Source: an uncultured Pirellulaceae bacterium
GTDB lineage: Bacteria > Planctomycetota > Planctomycetia > Pirellulales > Pirellulaceae
Assembly: GCA_938083195.1 (NCBI GenBank)
Contig: CALKCK010000009.1
Coordinates: forward strand, 186,001 to 250,000
DNA length: 64,000 nt
Direction of reading: 5' to 3'
Part shown: positions 9,259 through 17,852 of the stretch, in pieces
How positions within the stretch are numbered: position 1 is the first letter of the stretch
How the letters are laid out: each line of letters opens with the position of its first letter
Made by a program: the position numbers and the translations under genes
The notes under the pieces: generated by a model
What the model was told of the DNA's origin: nothing
The model's input: the letters and a program-made list of their open reading frames with translations, nothing else
Database searches by the model: none

Positions 9259-10578
9259 CTAATCGTAATCCCTGACGCGTCGAGATATCGCTAAGGCCAA
9301 AGCCTCTCGGACACTCTCGATCGTCACTCGATCAAAGACCTGCTGGAAAAATCCTGTCACAATCGCCCGAATCGCTTCCTTACGGGTAAACCCGCGACAC
9401 TGAGCATAGAAGATCAGCTCCTCGTCGACCCGACCGCTTGTCGAACCATGCGTGCACCGCACATCGTCCGCCTCGATTTCCAAGCCCGGAATAGAATCTG
9501 CCCGTGCCTTACTGGACAGCAGCAAGTTATCATTCCGCTGATAACCATCGGTCTGCTGAGCCTCGACATCTACTTTGATCATCCCTCGCCAAACAGTTCG
9601 CGACTGATCTTGAAGAGCACCCTTATACAGAAAATCGCTTGTACAATCTGGTTTCTCATGGTGTTGCAGCGTGTGATAACTGAGATGCTGCTTATTCTCC
9701 GTAAACATTACACCGTTGACTTGGCAAGTCCCACGCTTCCCTCTCAAAGAGACGTGCTGATTTACTTTTGCCAATCGAGACCCCAACGCCCCCACCGTCC
9801 ACTGAAGATTTGTATCTTGTCCAATAACGGCGCTTTGATGAGCGAAATGCCAGACCTTTTGACTCCAATCTTGAAGATTGACGTACCGCAAATTTCCGCG
9901 GTCACCAACGACAATTTCAATCGCTCCACAATGCAACCCAACACTATCTTTTGCATTGTTGGATTCAGCGAGAACGGTTGCTTCTGCCCCCTCCTCCAGA
10001 ACAATCAGGGTATGGCTGAAATCACAACCGCCATCCGTCATTGTTGAAAAAGTGTGGATCGGTTTATCAACACAAACATTGCGGGGCACATAAAGAAAAG
10101 TACCGCTCGTCCAGGTTGCCTGATGCAGTGCAGCGAAGCGATCGGCTAATCCGTCGACAACTTGGAACAAGTGCTTTTGAATTAGGTCGCCGTGATCTTC
10201 GAGTAGCTCGCTAATCGTTCCAAAAATCACGCCTTTATCTGCCATCGCCGAATCCAACTGAGACGCGCCAGAAGCGACGCCGTCACAGGATGCGGCTGAA
10301 CCTGCCAGCTCAACTCCATCGGCCAGCACTGGAGCGCCCGTTGCGACTTCACCACGCGCCGAGGGAATGAAAAATTTCTCGAGATGAAATAAACGAATGT
10401 CAGTTCGCATCCATTCTTCATCGCGATTACTTGGCCATGGCAATTCCTTGAACCGAGCCCAAGCCGCCGAGCGAATTTCGGTTAACCATTCAGGCTCATT
10501 CAACGTTTCAAGAAACGCCGCGAATCCTTCATCGGTAAATGTCAGTTGCATTTTTTCAGTTAATGTTGTTGGTGTCAT
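9259..10578 (-). CDS. sufD: SufD, Fe-S cluster scaffold subunit
   Basis: A 439-residue SufD-type member of the SufB/SufD family. It forms the SufBC2D scaffold with SufB and SufC, where new iron-sulfur clusters are built. The beta-helix core includes 'VVGDRGNLRYVNLQDWSQ' and the C-terminal signature 'DVRCTHGSTSGRVDEELIFY' with the family His and Cys in 'CTHG', followed by 'LFYAQCRG'-like 'IFYAQCRGFTRKEA'. The N-terminus carries 'LPWPSNRDEEWMRTD', the usual SufD motif. It lies 55 bases after sufB and about 220 bases before the desulfurase fusion. Residues about 80-115 contain an alanine/serine-rich insert that looks like a flexible loop. Confidence 0.93.
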   Translation of the reverse strand: MTPTTLTEKMQLTFTDEGFAAFLETLNEPEWLTEIRSAAWARFKELPWPSNRDEEWMRTDIRLFHLEKFFIPSARGEVATGAPVLADGVELAGSAASCDGVASGASQLDSAMADKGVIFGTISELLEDHGDLIQKHLFQVVDGLADRFAALHQATWTSGTFLYVPRNVCVDKPIHTFSTMTDGGCDFSHTLIVLEEGAEATVLAESNNAKDSVGLHCGAIEIVVGDRGNLRYVNLQDWSQKVWHFAHQSAVIGQDTNLQWTVGALGSRLAKVNQHVSLRGKRGTCQVNGVMFTENKQHLSYHTLQHHEKPDCTSDFLYKGALQDQSRTVWRGMIKVDVEAQQTDGYQRNDNLLLSSKARADSIPGLEIEADDVRCTHGSTSGRVDEELIFYAQCRGFTRKEAIRAIVTGFFQQVFDRVTIESVREALALAISRRVRDYD

Positions 10579-10633
10579 TTCAAATTCTTGTATCGTGTCG
10601 TTAAAACTGCCAAATCTTCTGCCGAAAAAGACC

Positions 10634-12046
10634 CTAGCCCACGGATCCTTCCATCTGCAACTGAATCAGCCGGTTCATTTCGACCGCATATTCCATGGGA
10701 AGTTCTTTCACCAGTGGTTCGATAAATCCGTTAACGATCATCGTGCTTGCCTCTGCTTCGGACAGTCCGCGGCTCATCAGATAAAACAATTGCTCTTCAC
10801 CAATCCGAGAGACACTCGCTTCATGTCCCATCGAAACATCCTGCTCATTGATTTCAATGTAAGGATAGGTGTCGCTGCGACTTGCGTCATCTAAAATCAA
10901 AGCATCACAGACCACCGAGCACTTGGAATTAACCGCACCCTTTTCAACTTTTGCCAAGCCGCGGTAACTACTCCGGCCACCATTCTTCGAAATTGATTTT
11001 GAAATAATAGTTCCAGTCGTATCGGGAGCACAGTGCACCAATTTTGCACCCGCATCCTGATGCTGACCTTTACTAGAAAATGCAATCGACAAAATCTCAC
11101 CACGGGCCCCAGGCTCCATCATGTAAACTGCTGGATATTTCATGGTAAGCTTGGAACCTAGGTTCCCATCCACCCATTCCATGGTCGCGTCCTGATACGC
11201 AAACGCCCGCTTGGTAACCAAGTTGTAAATATTGTTCGCCCAGTTTTGAATGGTCGTGTAACGGCAACGGGCATTTTTCTTAACGACCACTTCGACGACA
11301 GCAGAGTGCAATGACTCGCTGGTATACATTGGCGCGGTACAACCCTCGACGTAGTGAACTTGGGCGCCTTCATCAACAATGATCAATGTCCGCTCGAACT
11401 GTCCCATATTTTCTTCGTTAATGCGGAAATAGGCTTGCAGCGGGAATTCAATATTGACTCCCGGAGGCACGTAGATAAACGAACCACCCGACCAGACCGC
11501 GCTGTTAAGTGCGGCAAACTTGTTGTCGGTGGAAGGAATGATCTTGCCAAAGTACTCACGCAATAATTCAGGATGCTCGCGAACGGCAGTGTCCGTATCG
11601 GTAAAAAGCACACCTTGATCGGAAAGGTCTTTTTTTAGCGACCCGTAAATCACCTCTGATTCAAACTGCGCTTTGACTCCTGCAAGATACTTTCGCTCCG
11701 CCTCGGGAATCCCCAATTTCTCAAACGTATCCTTGATTTCTTCAGGAACATCATCCCATGACTTCCCCTGTTCCGTCGTCGGCTTGAGGTAATAGAAAAT
11801 ATCCTGAAAATCCAAATCAATGTCGCCGCCCCATTCAGGCATCGGCTTTGATTCAAAAATCTTCAGCGCCTCCAAGCGGAATTGCCGCATCCAATCTGGC
11901 TCATTTTTAATATCTGAAATCTGATTCACGATCTCAGCGTCGACGCCCTTACGAGCCTTGAATACCGCTGTGGTTTCAGTTTTGAAATCATACTTATTGA
12001 TCTCAGTGGACTGCAGTTCTTGGCTTTCAGTCAATTCAGTTGACAT
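10634..12046 (-). CDS. sufB: SufB, Fe-S cluster scaffold subunit
   Basis: A 470-residue SufB, close to the usual family length. It is the core scaffold that accepts sulfur and iron in the SufBC2D complex. Characteristic stretches are '[17 protein letters not shown]', '[19 protein letters not shown]', '[18 protein letters not shown]', 'HYVEGCTAP' with the sulfur-accepting Cys region, '[18 protein letters not shown]' and '[19 protein letters not shown]'. It follows sufC by 147 bases and precedes sufD by 55 bases. No unusual insertion was seen. Confidence 0.96.
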   Translation of the reverse strand: MSTELTESQELQSTEINKYDFKTETTAVFKARKGVDAEIVNQISDIKNEPDWMRQFRLEALKIFESKPMPEWGGDIDLDFQDIFYYLKPTTEQGKSWDDVPEEIKDTFEKLGIPEAERKYLAGVKAQFESEVIYGSLKKDLSDQGVLFTDTDTAVREHPELLREYFGKIIPSTDNKFAALNSAVWSGGSFIYVPPGVNIEFPLQAYFRINEENMGQFERTLIIVDEGAQVHYVEGCTAPMYTSESLHSAVVEVVVKKNARCRYTTIQNWANNIYNLVTKRAFAYQDATMEWVDGNLGSKLTMKYPAVYMMEPGARGEILSIAFSSKGQHQDAGAKLVHCAPDTTGTIISKSISKNGGRSSYRGLAKVEKGAVNSKCSVVCDALILDDASRSDTYPYIEINEQDVSMGHEASVSRIGEEQLFYLMSRGLSEAEASTMIVNGFIEPLVKELPMEYAVEMNRLIQLQMEGSVG

Positions 12047-12193
12047 AACTTTCGTTAAGGAATCACGTTCGGTTTTGCGTTAGCAAAGACGTCCCGTGAT
12101 TACCCTTCCTTTCTTTGGATCACTTAAATGGATGATCAGCGACTAGTCGCGACCATTCTGTTCTTGTTGAGACTCTGATTTACTTCCTAAAAC

Positions 12194-13012
12194 TCAAACG
12201 ACAACTTCAGCTTCTGACTCGGATTCGTCGTTCACTTTGGCAGCTTCGGGGTACTGTTTTCTAATCCGATCGTATCCCTCAGCATGCAATTCTTCGGCAA
12301 GCTCTTTCCCGCCTGTTTCGACGATTCTCCCGCCGAGAATGACATGGGTGAAATTCGGCGGATTGTGCTCGAGCAGTTTGTCGTGATGCGTAATGATCAG
12401 CAAACCCATCTTGTTGTGACCAATCTCGTTGATTGATTGACTTGCCAAACGAACGGCGTCGGCGTCGAGACCCGAGTCCGTCTCATCGAGAATCGCAAAC
12501 TTTGGCTGAAGCATTGCCAGTTGCAAAATTTCGGCACGCTTCATTTCACCGCCTGAGAAACCATCGTTTACGTAACGACGTGCAAATTCGCTATCCATTT
12601 GCAGTTGTTCCATATTGGCTTTGATCTCTTTACGAAACTCACGCATTGGGATCAAGTCTTCTCCCTCTTTGCGATCTGGATTTCGTACGTTGGTCGTCGC
12701 ATGGCGGAGAAAATCGGCCATCTTTACACCCGGGATAGCAACCGGACGTTGAAACGCCATGAAGATTCCAGCCCGAGCTCGCTCGTTTGGTTCGAGTTCG
12801 AGAATGTTCTCGCCATTAAGCAAGATCTCTCCCTTGGTGCAGTTGTAGTTAGGGTGCCCCATGATGGCTAAACCCAATGTGCTTTTGCCCGATCCGTTGG
12901 GCCCCATCAGGGCGTGAGTTTCACCTTCGGTCATCGAAAGGTTAACACCTCGAAGGATTTCTTTGTCGCCAATCGACACATGAAGATCAACAATTTTTAA
13001 TACGTCGCTCAT
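12194..13012 (-). CDS. sufC: SufC, ABC-type ATPase of the SUF system
   Basis: A 272-residue SufC ATPase. It powers conformational change of the SufB/SufD scaffold. The Walker A is 'GPNGSGKSTL', the ABC signature is 'FSGGEMKRAEILQL', the Walker B region is 'KFAILDETDSGLDADAV' and the switch histidine is in 'IITHHDKLL'. The protein ends with an acidic tail of about 15 residues ('DESESEAEVVV') that is longer than in Escherichia coli SufC. It is the first structural gene after the regulator; SufB follows. Confidence 0.96.
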   Translation of the reverse strand: MSDVLKIVDLHVSIGDKEILRGVNLSMTEGETHALMGPNGSGKSTLGLAIMGHPNYNCTKGEILLNGENILELEPNERARAGIFMAFQRPVAIPGVKMADFLRHATTNVRNPDRKEGEDLIPMREFRKEIKANMEQLQMDSEFARRYVNDGFSGGEMKRAEILQLAMLQPKFAILDETDSGLDADAVRLASQSINEIGHNKMGLLIITHHDKLLEHNPPNFTHVILGGRIVETGGKELAEELHAEGYDRIRKQYPEAAKVNDESESEAEVVV

Positions 13013-13128
13013 TTGCTTTTTTCTAATCTTAAAATGACTGTCTCGGCACGAGTGTTCCCGATGCCAACTAAATTAGTTTTCGAACAAGAACAGTTTTCCA
13101 TGTTCACCGCTCGATCTTTCTCAATAAA

Positions 13129-13791
13129 TTAACTCACTCCAGCTTCGCGTTTAAGTTTTGCCGAATCCGGCCCAACCTCAAAAGTGCAACAACTGTCGCC
13201 ATCCTGCCGACACTGGCATCTGTCAACCGGATGTCCGATTACTCTCGCCAATAACGCTTGCTCCATATCGCAAATCTCATGATTCTCATCTGCCAAGGTT
13301 GGATAGGGACAACCCTCTACCGTGATTAACGGCAATCCCGAACTCTCATCCAAACTGATCGGTATCTGACGCTCCGCGAACATCTCGACCAAAGACCTTG
13401 TTCTTTCTTCAACCGTCTCGCCCCGAACGGCAGTTTGGTATCTCTGAGATAACCGTTCCACTGCCCCCGAAATAACTTTTTGCTTCACGCTGGGATCTTC
13501 GATTTTCTGAACTTCTTCCCATAAAACCACGGCCAAATCATCTAGATTGTTGGCACTGCTACGTTTGCCTTTATCGGTCAATAAGTAGCGATGGCTCGGG
13601 CGACCCCGGCCTTCCACCGTTCGCGAACGCTCAACAAGCTCAAGCACCATCAGTCGGTTAAGACGCTGCCTGACGGCAGTAGCCGTGACTCGCATTGCAT
13701 CGGTCAGCTCACAAATCGACATCGATTCTGTTCCGCGAAGAACCGAAATCATGGCTCGATCGTTTTGTGATAACTGAGAGTGAGGATTCAT
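13129..13791 (-). CDS. sufR: SufR-like iron-sulfur transcriptional regulator
   Basis: A 220-residue winged-helix regulator encoded first in the SUF operon. Residues about 10-80 are a MarR/ArsR-like DNA-binding domain ('SICELTDAMRVTATAVRQRL', then 'GRGRPSHRYLLTDKGK'). The C-terminal half has cysteines at 161, 174, 192, 194, 201 and 202, a pattern matching the cluster-binding region of SufR, which represses suf genes when it holds an Fe-S cluster. I use the ATG at 13791; the open frame extends 25 residues upstream but those residues are unlike the family. Autoregulation of the operon is inferred from family knowledge; I did not identify an operator. Confidence 0.85.
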   Translation of the reverse strand: MNPHSQLSQNDRAMISVLRGTESMSICELTDAMRVTATAVRQRLNRLMVLELVERSRTVEGRGRPSHRYLLTDKGKRSSANNLDDLAVVLWEEVQKIEDPSVKQKVISGAVERLSQRYQTAVRGETVEERTRSLVEMFAERQIPISLDESSGLPLITVEGCPYPTLADENHEICDMEQALLARVIGHPVDRCQCRQDGDSCCTFEVGPDSAKLKREAGVS

Positions 13792-14008
13792 GGCAGATCG
13801 ACGTAAAACCAACGGACACTGCAATTGCTTACTATAACGACGGAGAATGATATTCATTAAAAACAATTTTCACAACCACATATGTCAAAAACAAGGCAAA
13901 TTCGAGAAATCATTGACTCTGGTTGCTTTCTTCGATAAAAACGCAGATTAAAGCTGCCCCGATAGCAGTGTAAACGCGACTTAATTACTCCGAATCCGGC
14001 GGAAAACC

Positions 14009-15685
14009 ATGACATCTTCAAAATGGCTGAAAATTGCGGCACTTGCACTGCTGCTAATTATTGCAATTGGACACCTTCCCAACACGGGTGAAACATTCGC
14101 TCAGGTTGCCGCCGAAGCAGACGGCGATGCAGCTCTTGGCATCGATGAGAAAATTGACAAAGCCTTCAAGCCAGTGGCTGATTTTTTTGGAAGTGCGGTT
14201 TTCTTCGAAATACCCAAAGCAGTACCCGTTCTAGGCGGTGTACCGTTTGTTCTTTTGCTCCTCGTGTTTAGCGCTCTGTTTTTTACCATTGCTTTTGGTT
14301 TTGTAAACATTGCTCATTTTCCCACCGCAATTAAAGTCGTATGCGGAAAATACGACAAACTGGATCATCACTCGGCAGACGCAAAAGCGGAAGTCAATAT
14401 TGTCGACGGAGATGTCGTCGACACAATTGCCGATGAGTCAGACGGCGAGGTAACCCATTTCCAAGCTTTAGCCACCGCTGTTTCAGGCACCGTCGGCAAC
14501 GGCAATATCGCTGGTGTCGCCCTCGCGATCGCGCTTGGCGGCCCGGGAGCAACGTTCTGGATGATCGTTTGTGGTATCTTGGGAATGTCAACTAAATTCG
14601 TAGAGTGCACGCTCGGTGTTCAGTACCGAGATATTGGCGAAGACGGTACGGTCCATGGCGGCCCCATGTACTACTTGGCCAAAGGTCTCAAAGAAAAAGG
14701 CTTTGGTGCTGCGGGCACGGTTTTGGCTATCCTGTTTGCGATCTTTTGTATCGGTGGATCCTTTGGCGGTGGAAACGCGGCCCAATCTAATCAGGCGACT
14801 CTTGTCCTGAAAGAACTTTTAGATCTTGAAGGTACTGCAGCCGGTACGGGAATTGGTGTCGTGCTCGCCATCCTTGTCGGGATCGTCATCATCGGTGGCA
14901 TCAAGAGAATTGCCTCGGTGACTGAAAAGATCGTCCCCTTCATGGCAATCCTTTACGCAGTGGCTTGCCTTTACATCATCATTACCAACTTCAACCTTCT
15001 TGGCGGTGCAATTACGCTAATCTTTACTGAGGCATTTACTCCCCAGGCTGGAGTCGGTGGCGTGATCGGTGTTTTGCTGATCGGTTTTAAGAGAGCTGCC
15101 TTTTCCAATGAAGCGGGTGCCGGCTCGGCATCGATTGCTCACTCGGCGGTCAAAACGAAGTACTCTGCTTCCGAAGGACTCGTGGCGCTACTCGAACCAT
15201 TCATCGACACAGTTGTCATCTGCACAATGACCGCACTAGTCATTATTATTTTCAACACAGGCGGCGAACAATTTGCTTACGGTGGTGACGGAACGGGTGC
15301 TGTTATCATTGACGGCCAATCTTTCGAGGGTGCTGGAATCACTTCCAAAGCCTTTGCTGAGTACATTAAATATTCCAATGTATTTTTAACGGTCGCTGTC
15401 GTTCTGTTCGCCGTTTCTACCATGATTTCCTGGTCCTACTATGGCCTTCAATCATGGAAATTCCTCTTTGGACGAAGCAAGGCAGCCGACCTTTCCTACA
15501 AATTGCTGTTTTGCGTTTTTGTTGTGATTGGCTCCGCTGCCAACATGAGTTCGGTTTGGGGTTTTTCTGACGCAATGATCTTTGCGATGGTCTTCCCCAA
15601 CATGGTCGGCCTGTTTTTCTTATTCCCAGTTGTGAAAAAACAACTGGACCGATATCTCGAAGCGATTCGAGCCAGCAAAGCGTAA
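14009..15685 (+). CDS. Alanine/glycine:cation symporter (AGCS family)
   Basis: A 558-residue sodium:amino-acid symporter. Family signatures include 'FQALATAVSGTVGNGNIAGV', 'GGPGATFWMIVCGILGMSTK', 'GGPMYYLAKGL', 'GGNAAQSNQ' and 'FSNEAGAGSASIAHSAVKT'. About ten membrane helices are visible. The N-terminus is extended by about 60 residues and has a helix that looks like a signal peptide ending near 'FAQV', then a linker; this is longer than in typical bacterial AlsT/DagA. The ATG at 14009 is preceded by a GGCGGA sequence. It diverges from sufR and ends in a strong terminator at 15752-15788. No glycine riboswitch was seen upstream. Confidence 0.93.
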   Translation: MTSSKWLKIAALALLLIIAIGHLPNTGETFAQVAAEADGDAALGIDEKIDKAFKPVADFFGSAVFFEIPKAVPVLGGVPFVLLLLVFSALFFTIAFGFVNIAHFPTAIKVVCGKYDKLDHHSADAKAEVNIVDGDVVDTIADESDGEVTHFQALATAVSGTVGNGNIAGVALAIALGGPGATFWMIVCGILGMSTKFVECTLGVQYRDIGEDGTVHGGPMYYLAKGLKEKGFGAAGTVLAILFAIFCIGGSFGGGNAAQSNQATLVLKELLDLEGTAAGTGIGVVLAILVGIVIIGGIKRIASVTEKIVPFMAILYAVACLYIIITNFNLLGGAITLIFTEAFTPQAGVGGVIGVLLIGFKRAAFSNEAGAGSASIAHSAVKTKYSASEGLVALLEPFIDTVVICTMTALVIIIFNTGGEQFAYGGDGTGAVIIDGQSFEGAGITSKAFAEYIKYSNVFLTVAVVLFAVSTMISWSYYGLQSWKFLFGRSKAADLSYKLLFCVFVVIGSAANMSSVWGFSDAMIFAMVFPNMVGLFFLFPVVKKQLDRYLEAIRASKA

Positions 15686-15751
15686 CATTCGCTTAAAATT
15701 CTCCCAGAAAGCCCCTCCACTTAACGCTTGGGAAAATTTAAGAAAAAAATA

Positions 15752-15788
15752 AGGGCGGTGTTTTATTACCAAAACACCGCCCTATTTT
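15752..15788 (+). terminator. Rho-independent terminator after the AGCS symporter
   Basis: A perfect 13-bp inverted repeat (15752-15764 with 15771-15783) encloses a 6-base loop and is followed by ATTTTTA. The stem is GC-rich at its base and A/T-rich near the loop. Confidence 0.92.
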
Positions 15789-15918
15789 TATGCAATCGAC
15801 ACTCCAGCCCGTTCAGAGGCGAGCTATTGGAAACATATTTTTTTTATTTCCCAAGGTTTTACAATCTCCATCGAATAAAGAGGGAAGTTACCTATAAACC
15901 GTCGGAGATTTTGAATAG

Positions 15919-16572
15919 ATGGCGTTTCACACACCCTTCAATCAACGGGCCTCTGCTAAACAACAAGCCACCCCGGTATACATCGGTTTTCAGCCCGTCC
16001 GTCGGGAAAAACGAAAATTCAACTGGTGGGGCTTCAACGGAATGTGGCTTGCTTTTGGCAGCCTCTTAACCGCTGGCTTCGCATCGCCCATCCCCTTGCT
16101 GATTAGCCTCAACGGCCTTCGCCGTCCAGGAAAAGCAATGGCCTCGATCGGCACCCTCGTTTCGCTCGGCGGCGTGGTGATGGCAACGTCGATTGTTTTG
16201 CTAATTTCAAATGCCCATCATCATCGTGTACATTCCAAAGAAGTTGCACAACGCAATAAAATTGTAAAAAAACAAGCCAAAGAAACTGGTGTCTTACTGG
16301 CCGTCGCGGCGAATAAAGTCAAGACTTTTCGCAAAGAAGCAGGGGATACTGCTGACTTCGACATCGAAGCCAATATGCTGATTGTCGAACACACTGACCC
16401 GTGGGGAGAATCGCTACGGTTCGATGCAACGCCTGATTCAGGGCTTGTTCGTAGCGCCGGTCCCGACAAAACCTTTAACTCTGAGGACGATATTACTCTC
16501 GCGCTTTCCCCAAAACCAAAATCGGATTCCAGGGTAGCATCCCATACCTCTCTCGAACATGCTCACGACTGA
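15919..16572 (+). CDS. Membrane protein with pseudopilin-like C-terminus
   Basis: A 217-residue protein I cannot name. Two hydrophobic helices lie at about residues 45-65 and 75-97, separated by 'LNGLRRPGKAMASIG', a layout common in small planctomycete membrane proteins. A basic, possibly coiled stretch follows. The C-terminal part (about 155-200) reads 'DPWGESLRFDA', 'VRSAGPDKTFNSEDDI', which resembles the C-terminal calcium-loop region of type II secretion pseudopilins (GspG). It lacks the N-terminal prepilin cleavage site, so it is not itself a pilin. It is transcribed on its own between two terminator-bounded genes. Confidence 0.7.
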   Translation: MAFHTPFNQRASAKQQATPVYIGFQPVRREKRKFNWWGFNGMWLAFGSLLTAGFASPIPLLISLNGLRRPGKAMASIGTLVSLGGVVMATSIVLLISNAHHHRVHSKEVAQRNKIVKKQAKETGVLLAVAANKVKTFRKEAGDTADFDIEANMLIVEHTDPWGESLRFDATPDSGLVRSAGPDKTFNSEDDITLALSPKPKSDSRVASHTSLEHAHD

Positions 16573-16915
16573 AAAGGCCTCAGACTAGGTGCTAGATTTG
16601 TAAAAATCTCAACCTGAGAATAACACCTGCTCCGTCGTTAACTTCACGAGTCTCGCTCTTTAACTTAACTGAACTTCTTTTCTTTAGACTGAACCACTTC
16701 AACTGTCCCTGTCAGGTCTGTTTACTTGAAACAAACGAAGGGAAAGATTCTTGAAACCGTTGCCCTCGATACGACCGGACGTTTATTGCCAGCGCCCCTG
16801 ACGTGCTCGGCAATACGATCAAGACCACCTCGATGAGCCGGCGATAAAAAATGGGTAGGCACGACTGTATTTACGCAAATACAATGCTCAACCAACTCAA
16901 AGCAAGGCGGGGACA
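16573..16915. other. Intergenic stretch without recognised gene
   Basis: I see no convincing ORF, RNA gene or terminator here. The short minus-strand frame at 16722-16916 has no coding character. The stretch probably holds the promoter of the gene at 16916. Confidence 0.5.
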
Positions 16916-17485
16916 ATGTTTCGATCCAAACACTTCGGTTTAATTCTACCGGTAATGATGGTCGTTACAGTTCTGTCGTCGACGAGCTTTGCGCAAAAAT
17001 CTCGATACTTGAGATGGGCTGGATATGGAATTAGCGACGGATACCACGTTGCCAACCCCGGCCCCAACTCCGACTATTATGATCCGTACACAAAACACAA
17101 CTCTGGCTTGTGGATCAAAACGGCAGAGCATCCTCCACTTCAATCGAACACTCAACGTGCTTCTGTGTCCAGTTTCAGCAAGTATCCCAGATTTTCATCC
17201 CCGACTCGCCGAACATTCAATCGCAACTCTGCCATTGGGACACCGTCGACGCGAGCCACTGACAATTCATTTCAGCCCACTCTCAATGAAAACAAATCTC
17301 CCGCTCGATTTAAACCTTCTTCAACTAGCGATCAACCCAAGCCAATCAATAACGAATTTTCAATCCAGAAACCCCAGCGTTCCCCACAACTGGCCCGTCC
17401 AATTTCGATCGCCCGCTCACTGCCTGCCCCCCAGTCAAACCACTCCCATCTCGAATCAGTCGTGATCCCGGGCGGTATTAAGTAA
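16916..17485 (+). CDS. Secreted protein of unknown function
   Basis: A 189-residue protein with a clear signal peptide (hydrophobic core 'LILPVMMVVTVLSSTSFA', predicted cleavage before 'QKSRY'). The mature N-terminus 'RWAGYGISDGYHVANPGPNS' is followed by a low-complexity segment rich in Ser, Pro, Asn and Gln. This looks like a planctomycete exported protein whose first 50 mature residues are the only structured part. Start: the ATG at 16916 has GGCGGGG upstream. It ends at a terminator (17551-17584). Function unknown. Confidence 0.72.
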   Translation: MFRSKHFGLILPVMMVVTVLSSTSFAQKSRYLRWAGYGISDGYHVANPGPNSDYYDPYTKHNSGLWIKTAEHPPLQSNTQRASVSSFSKYPRFSSPTRRTFNRNSAIGTPSTRATDNSFQPTLNENKSPARFKPSSTSDQPKPINNEFSIQKPQRSPQLARPISIARSLPAPQSNHSHLESVVIPGGIK

Positions 17486-17550
17486 ACCACCAACGTGGTT
17501 TCACTCAACCAATTCGTTACTTCGACTTGAAAATTAAATCTATCTAACTC

Positions 17551-17584
17551 AAGCGGTTCCGGTGATTTCGGATCCGCTTTTTCT
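17551..17584 (+). terminator. Rho-independent terminator after the secreted protein gene
   Basis: An 11-bp stem with one mismatch (17551-17561 with 17569-17579) and a 7-base loop is followed by a T-rich run. The rest of 17486-17852 shows only a short CTTACCG tandem at about 17615-17635 and no gene. Confidence 0.85.
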
Positions 17585-17852
17585 ATGAATTACCCTCTGG
17601 CTGAAAGCTTCTACCGCTTACCGCTTACCGCCAACCGCCAAAGGCAATCTGCTAGCGGTCGGCAATCTCAACCGACGGTGTTGGCGACAACCAAACAATG
17701 AATTGCTTGCGAGACTCTAGAATTAGGTAGTCACCGATTTGTATTGACCGCGTGGGAAGCCCAGCCCTATACTCCCCCCTGAATGGATTCCCGGCTTGCA
17801 CACTCATCGTCCAAGCCGGATTGAAACGAGCCCGGTTAATGGAGAAACCGCG

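Noticed and set aside
13792..14008. Glycine riboswitch upstream of the AGCS symporter
   Set aside because: The short divergent region lacks the conserved aptamer sequence and pairing.
16722..16916. 64-codon minus-strand ORF in the gap before the secreted protein gene
   Set aside because: It has no domain and would overlap the promoter region of the gene at 16916.
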